Origin: Malaya genurostris | Taxonomy: Eukaryota; Arthropoda; Insecta; Diptera; Culicidae | DNA length: 64,000 nt | NCBI RefSeq assembly: GCF_030247185.1 | Contig: NC_080572.1 | Coordinates: 215,975,435-216,039,434 of the forward strand | Reading direction: 5' to 3' | In this document: piece after piece, positions 58,257-64,000 of the stretch | Position numbering within the stretch: the first letter of the stretch is position 1 | Layout: every line of letters starts with the position of its first letter | Translations under genes and position numbers: made by a program | The notes under the pieces: model-generated | The model's input: the letters and a program-made list of their open reading frames with translations, nothing else | Databases searched by the model: none | What the model was told of the DNA's origin: nothing

Positions 58257-60340
58257 TATAACTATAAACAATGATAACAAAATACACAATGAACCAACTT
58301 ACAAAAATAACAAAATCACGCATTTGATGTGTGTAAAAATCACAACAACGATAAACTTTGACTATACTCACTTTTTTTGTGCAAGGATTCTTACTTTTTT
58401 TACTTAATGAAACGATTCACCTTGTATACGGTAATGTATGCAGCAAAGAGGCTGATGGATTTTCGAAAAAATTTCGGCGATTTTCAATTGTATGCAAAAA
58501 TTTTCCAAAGTGCCACTGAAGAATACGCAAACCAATAGCGTCGAAACGTTCGGTGTTAAACCAAATATTTATGTTCTAATACGCTACTCCTGCACACATA
58601 TGAATCTTCTGCGGAATCTAATCTTTTAATTGTATGTCGGAATGAAATCGAATCAAAAAGGATTGGGTGGTGGTGATCGTTTTACTCACAACTCTATGCA
58701 CTATTCCTCAACGCTCTTGGATAATTAAGTAGTATACGTTCTGCGAATCTGTGTTTGCACTTTTTTTGCATAATTCCAAAATGACACGAACTAATTTTGG
58801 TTTCAATGCAGTTTGTATACGCAGGTTGCTGATTTTCTTCAAGACTTGATTTAACAATTTTCTAGTCTCTATTTTGTGCACCATGATTTTCTTATCGGTA
58901 AATTATTTTAAATAAGAGCAAATACAAATTTTAGGCCCAGCAAAGAAACCTTAACATCGTTAGAATAAACTATGAACGTAAAAAGTTTCAGATGACTGCC
59001 TAGAAGCAAGTCGGAGCTCACTGAGAAACGCACTTCAGTGGAGTCACCAATTTTTCACTGCTATGTCACGATTGGTTAGGTACAAAAAAAAACAATGCAG
59101 AAGTTAGTTAGTTAATCTAATCAATTTTCCAACTGAACTGCAAGTTCGTTATTTATTAGATCAGAAGTAGGGATTCGGATATATCGAATGTCGCAGAATA
59201 ACCAGATGGTCGGGTTTCGGGTATTTAAACCTGATGCGGTTCGGGAACGAGTAGAATTTTTGATTTTTCAAACGGGTGCGTGTTGGTTCCGGGGTTGAGA
59301 AGAGACTCGGGCTCAATGAACGGAAGCTCTACTCGAAAACTAACCCGACGAATCGAGTAAAGATTTTTTATTTTCAGTTGGGTCGGGCTAAGGTTTAAAT
59401 GTTGTTTTGGATGAATCAGTAATAGCAGATATTTTTCAAGCATTTCTGCATTCATTGCTCTATTTATGATTGAATACTATTAGTGTATGGATTTCCGCAT
59501 TGAATACAACTAGTGGATGGATTACAGAGTAGACTCGTAATCACTGGATTACTCGTTTGCTTGAACGGTTAAAATATCGAAATCCAAAAGAGCAAAATTA
59601 TCATATCCACCTAGTTCGTTCTATCGAAGGCTGCGTTCGTTTCGAAACTATTTTGCTGATGTTGAAAGTTGTCGGATTATCAGCATGTTGAAATGTCACT
59701 TTCCATCGATGGACAAACACTCCTAAGAGTTGATGTTGACGACCTTGAGACATTGTTGAAAGTTCAATTCACCATCAATTTGCACCGTTCTTGCATTAAT
59801 AATGTATGATTATTCAATGCGATGACAACAACTAGTATTTATTGCAAAAATCGGACGTAACATTGTTTGAAGGCGTTATGTTCTTCGTTAGTGCGACCAC
59901 TACTTGAAAACATCACCAAGCGGTTTGGAGTTCTTATTGAATAGCTTGAAACTCGAGGAATCATTTCTGACGGAACCCACGAGATTTTCCACTCTGTCAC
60001 GATAGTTGTCGCCTGACCGATCTCGTCACATTGAAACTTTTGAGACTCTGATAATCTATCGATTAAAATAATTTTTCTATTTTTAATGAATTTTTGGAGA
60101 AACTATAGGATCTTTTTGCCCAGTGAGATTAAAATAATTCCTAACTTATAGTTAGAAATCCTAGATGGCCACAAACAATTTGAATGAATTTGCTCTCGTA
60201 TGTTCCGCCTCAAACCGTTAGAATTCTGTGAAGTGGTGGAATAAACCATTGAAAGTTTACAAACTTCACACAATCAATCAACTAGTAGGTAAGATTTTCG
60301 ATATTTGAAAAGGTGAAAAAAGCATGTCAGTTTTACTCGT
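58257..60340. other. Gene-free; CGGGT-rich repeat at about 59.2-59.4 kb
   Basis: 59200-59400 alternates TCGGGTTTCGGGTATTTAAA and AACCCGACGAATCGAGTAAA phrases in opposite orientations, probably an old palindromic repeat. Elsewhere nothing is recognised. Confidence 0.4.
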
Positions 60341-60349
60341 GTACACGTC

Positions 60350-60740
60350 ATCCAGTAATGTCTCTGACATTACCCACCCGGTTTTTGTCGTGAAACTGGA
60401 AGTGTTGATTTAATTTGAAGAGATATTACTAGAAGCATCACTAACATCTATACGTTCTCATTTTGATATGTGACTTTGTTCAAGACTCCGGAAGGAGAAC
60501 CGAGCAGATTTGACTCAAATTTAATTGCAACTTGTGGTGAAGATTACCTTTCGTTTGCATGTTGATTAGAATAAATTCCACCTTCTCCGAGAAAAACAAG
60601 TGTATGCATAAATTTTCCCTTCACGACGAACTGATTTGAATGGTAAATGCCACTCGGCACTTCCGGCCTTGGCTGGAACGTCAGTTTGCACCGTAATTGC
60701 GTAGCCATTTCCATATGAGGAACGGCAAACAGCTGTCTAT
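60350..60740. repeat. Relic of the A/B dispersed-repeat type
   Basis: ACTGATTTGAATGGTAAATG, CCACTCGGCACTTCCGGCC and a terminal CATATGAGGAACGGCAAA (about 60712) match repeat A features with heavy divergence. Confidence 0.5.
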
Positions 60741-61183
60741 GAATATCTAGGTTTTACAAAAAAAGAATCAAAAATTATCTATAAATCGTGGACATAGTAA
60801 TATAGTTTTCCGATTATCTTCGTACTAAATTGCTATTGGTGGACCTGAGTAACCTTAAGCTCATGAAACTATTGTGCAGACAGATAGTTATCTGTAATTA
60901 ACGATTAACAATTTTTAATTAATCAAAATAGTTATATAAATTTTTCAGTTATTAGTAAATCTCGAGAAAGGTCGAATTTATATTTTAAATCATAGCAAAA
61001 CTAGTTTCTCACAATAATTAAGCAGGGATGCTAACTAAATTCATCATCGATTAATTCAACAAGAGATGAAAATAAAAGCTTACTCAGGTCCACCATGGAT
61101 CGATACAAGGTGCCGCTTGCAGTTCTCAGACGAACTTTCTCTTTTTACTTTCCTTAGAAACCTGTAACCTACGACGGGGTATG

Positions 61184-61484
61184 TACTTAGGGAAGGTAAT
61201 ATAAATAAAACAGTGAAGCGAACCAAGCAAAAAGACAAACCTCCATCATCTATTAACTCTATTGGCAGTCGTTGTCAACATCGTTGTGAAGCAAAATAGG
61301 ACCGCTCTACTGACGAGATCGAGACAAACGCGGCGAGACCGATTGCTAAACGGTCGGGTGGTCGGTCGTTTGGGTCGGATGCAGGCTGCAACCTGCATCG
61401 GCAAGGCAGCGAGGAAAGTGAAATGAAACAACCAAATCACCATAAATCCGTCGCAGCGTCTTAGATTACCTTCCCTAGGTACAA
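61184..61484. repeat. Inverted repeat around a less AT-rich 260-bp core
   Basis: GTACTTAGGGAAGGTAAT (61184-61201) is inverted as ATTACCTTCCCTAGGTAC (61465-61482) with one mismatch. The core is less AT-rich than its surroundings and includes an open minus-strand frame (61246-61497, 83 codons) with a hydrophobic run (VIWLFHFTFLAALPMQVAA). It may be a MITE or a conserved hairpin. No target duplication identified. Confidence 0.5.
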
Positions 61485-61499
61485 GTCTACCAATCACTT

Positions 61500-62750
61500 G
61501 AGCATGTCTTGAGACGGGATACGTTCACTTTCGATTCGGAACAAGATGTACGGTGATATGTGACACTGTACCGGAGACGTGATATTCAAGAGACGGGCAC
61601 CCACATTGTCTGATAAGCATTTCATGATCCGCTCCGCGGTTTGTAAGTTGCATCGAACGGGTGCTAACCTTATCTGCGTCTTAACCGGATTTCGTCATTA
61701 GATTTTATATTCTCAAGTCGTGCCCGTTATCCACTGTTACAACCAACTGGAAGCTGGTTTTACGTTTCAATAATCATATCGTATATTAGAAGGAAAATTT
61801 ATCATCCTTTAAGTAGCGACAGTATTTTTTTCTGATAACGGATGATGAATCGTTGCAATCTTGTTATGATATGCGAACATACACACGGCTGCACGAGTCT
61901 GGTATCCGACAAGTAACTATACAAGGTGATCATTTTTTTATATGAGCAGATAGCATAAAAGAGCATACGCTCAAATTTGGAATACAGTATATGCTCAGTC
62001 AGTAATAGTGAAATTGTTTGTACTACTTTTTAAGCTCAAGAAACTAGGGCAGAGATTAGACTAGAAAATTTCTGATATGGTAATCGATTTTCTCCTACGA
62101 ATGAAAAACTCAGGTTTTCAGTGCCGGGACACAGATAAAAATATTTTGTGAATTTACATAAATTTTCATGCACATATTTCGAGCAGACAATTAAACATTT
62201 AGTAACTGTACAATTCTGTATTAAAATCGCAAGAGTAAGCGTTAATTGAAACACACAATTCTATTAATTGAAAATTTAATGCAATCCAATTTAATTTTCT
62301 ATAGATGACGGTTTCCAATTAAACTTTCGATTCAACTCATTCCATGTTATTATTGATTTACATATCGTGTAAATTTCATTATTTCATTCTGTGTAGAGTG
62401 AAGTTCATCGAAAAAGAACTCAATCTTTATATTTTTTCTCGATTTGACTCAATCGCGATATATAGTGGGCGATTTTTGGGCGGAAGCTGGAAAAGACTAA
62501 TTTTTATTTTATTTGGAGAAATTACATTATTGCTGTGTTGCAAATTCGAATAGTTCACTACACAGGAAAAAATTATGAATTTTACTGGTGACAGAATTCT
62601 ACAAACGATACAATTCACAACTACTTGATTTTTCAAATGACGTATTATTCCACTCGCACAGAATTTTACACGCTCCGAGTGTAATTTGCACTCGGCTAGC
62701 CAATGCCGCTGTATGGATTTATATGTATCAATTATTCAATGAACAGATAT
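61500..62750. other. No recognisable gene
   Basis: No repeats or domain-bearing frames recognised. Confidence 0.4.
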
Positions 62751-62752
62751 GA

Positions 62753-62847
62753 GCACTGTGGTTCAGTCGGGTAACCGATGTGCTTGTGATCTAATGTTTC
62801 TCGGTTCAAGTCGCGCTGCTGCTATCGATCTTTTGTTTTTTTTTTTC
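62753..62847 (+). mobile_element. tRNA-derived SINE or tRNA relic
   Basis: GTGGTTCAGTCGGGTAACC holds an A-box (TGGTTCAGTCGG) and CGGTTCAAGTCGC, 32 bases on, a B-box. A pyrimidine-rich tail with a run of T (62831-62846) follows, which would end polymerase III transcription. The anticodon region CTTGTGATC is poorly paired, arguing against a working tRNA. Confidence 0.45.
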
Positions 62848-63743
62848 ATTCGAATTCAAGCCATGTAATTTTCAAATCAAACAATTTTACATGCTCTTGA
62901 ATATAAATTTGTGTGAAATATGACGCTCTATATATGTGCATCTTATAAGATGCAAAATCACCAGATTGTGTATTCATGCCACCGTCCATAGGATTGGCAC
63001 CATTGTTGTTGAAGGAAACATCGTAGATTGCGGGAGTTTTTTTACCTATAGCTGCTATTTGTTTATGCATTGAGATCATTGTGAGCTGCAATAGGCGTCC
63101 CTTGTTGCATATTGGCTGTAAATGTTGTGTTCGCAGATGAGGGTGTTTTCGACAATATTGACAAGTGACCAGTTGATGATCGTAGGTTACAAGAGTTACA
63201 TTTACATGAAATGCTTGAGTCCTGAATAAATAACACATATTAAGGTTCTAAATAGAATGAATATCTCCTTCGGCATTTTGGTTGCGGCTGAATTTGACCA
63301 ATCAATCTCATACACGCATCATTATCATTGCTCGGTTTTCCTTTACTGATTGAATGTATATAACACAATTCGTTTTGTTCAGCTGTAGCAAATTGACTCG
63401 ATTCGAAAATAAGGCCATATGAAATCAACAGCGATGGTATTTACGTACTGCATGCTAGAACGGTGGCTTTTGTTCGTTAGATAGGCTCATTTCGTAATCG
63501 TTTTATTGTCTCCAACACTTTGTTCTTTCATAGATTGCTCACCACATTTCCGATGATATGTAGAAAAAAATGAGTTGGTGCGTTAAATACAACAAGAGAA
63601 ATTCGCGTTTAGGTACTACCCATTCTTGTACAGGGAAAACTTTAAAAAGACGTTCCATAGTTAAGTAAGTCGTATTCACAAAAATTCAATAGTTCCTATG
63701 AAGTGAGTCGTTGTCCAGATGTCAGGTGTTAAAACATCACTTA
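62848..63743. other. No recognisable gene
   Basis: A 130-codon minus-strand frame (62846-63238) has no recognised domain or signal. I do not call it a gene. Confidence 0.35.
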
Positions 63744-64000
63744 ATAAATCGTGTGACTAACTAAAAAATACACTTTGTTAAACAAAAACCTACTTTATTT
63801 ATCAATCTAATCTCCTTCAAGAGCAATACTATCATTTCAACGCTTCTCTAAAGTCACGATACCGTGTTTGTTGAAATGACAAAAGTAGCGAACATTTTTT
63901 TTATTTCAGCCAATAGCCAGTAGTCACTGGGGGCCAGATCTAGACTATAAGGTGGATAAAGAGTCAATCCGCAGAGTTATTCGATCTGTTTAACCATCGT
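63744..64000 (-). pseudogene. mariner (DD34D) element, 3' part, runs off the window
   Basis: The terminal repeat ATAAATCGTGTGACTAA at 63744-63760 matches the mariner at 5194-6257. On the minus strand, LYPPYSLDLAPSDYWLLAEI (about 63968-63905) is the mariner catalytic signature. The shared 3' UTR CTCCTTCAAGAGCAATACTA lies at 63811-63830. A TGA follows soon after the signature, so the C-terminus is disrupted in this frame. The 5' part is outside the window. Confidence 0.85.

Noticed and set aside
62846..63238. 130-codon minus-strand open frame
   Set aside because: No recognised motif; frames of this length occur by chance at this window size.

Overview
The window looks like non-coding DNA from a dipteran nuclear genome, most likely a culicid mosquito. 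The evidence is AT-rich sequence with no intact host gene, long gene-free stretches, Tc1/mariner relatives of the DD37E type known from mosquitoes, a tRNA-derived SINE, and dispersed repeats of a kind I associate with mosquito intergenic DNA. The species is not determined. No bacterial-style operon, CRISPR array, rRNA gene or convincing tRNA gene was seen.

Layout. 1-1.6 kb holds a possible TATA-less promoter (Inr plus DPE) and two ATG-free leader-exon candidates on the + strand; if real, most of the window is a large intron or flank. 5.2-6.3 kb is a decayed mariner. 8.3-8.9 kb is a hexanucleotide satellite, followed by a 3' non-LTR reverse transcriptase fragment. 12.6-12.7 kb holds a CCAAT/TATA/Inr promoter candidate. 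14.1-15.1 kb is a non-autonomous hAT element with a perfect 8-bp target duplication. 16.6-18.8 kb is a DD37E element with another Tc1/mariner-like element nested in its terminal repeat.

20.3-29.2 kb is a full-length Ty3/gypsy retrotransposon. Its two 1155-bp repeats differ at five positions, gag and pol are both open, and a canonical A AAA AAC slippery site lies in their overlap. This is the only apparently intact protein-coding unit in the window. 32-40 kb contains two inverted copies of a dispersed repeat (A), one interrupted by a hAT MITE; a tandem/inverted array interrupted by a mariner-like element; and a SINE. 43-53 kb contains a degenerate satellite and several copies of a second dispersed repeat (B). 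These are interrupted by a second copy of the nested 925-bp element, an AT microsatellite, a 1-kb TA-flanked MITE and a 132-bp hairpin MITE. 53-58 kb has further transposase relics, a long-TIR MITE and a 239-bp near-palindrome with a half copy. 58-64 kb is mostly unrecognised DNA, ending in a tRNA-like SINE and a mariner that runs off the edge.

The main story is transposon nesting. Several insertions can be read base by base because an empty paralogous site lies elsewhere in the same window. The most unusual element is a 925-bp family whose 5' end, including the transposase N-terminus, has been replaced by an inverted 178-bp copy of its own 3' end. It is present twice, nearly identical.
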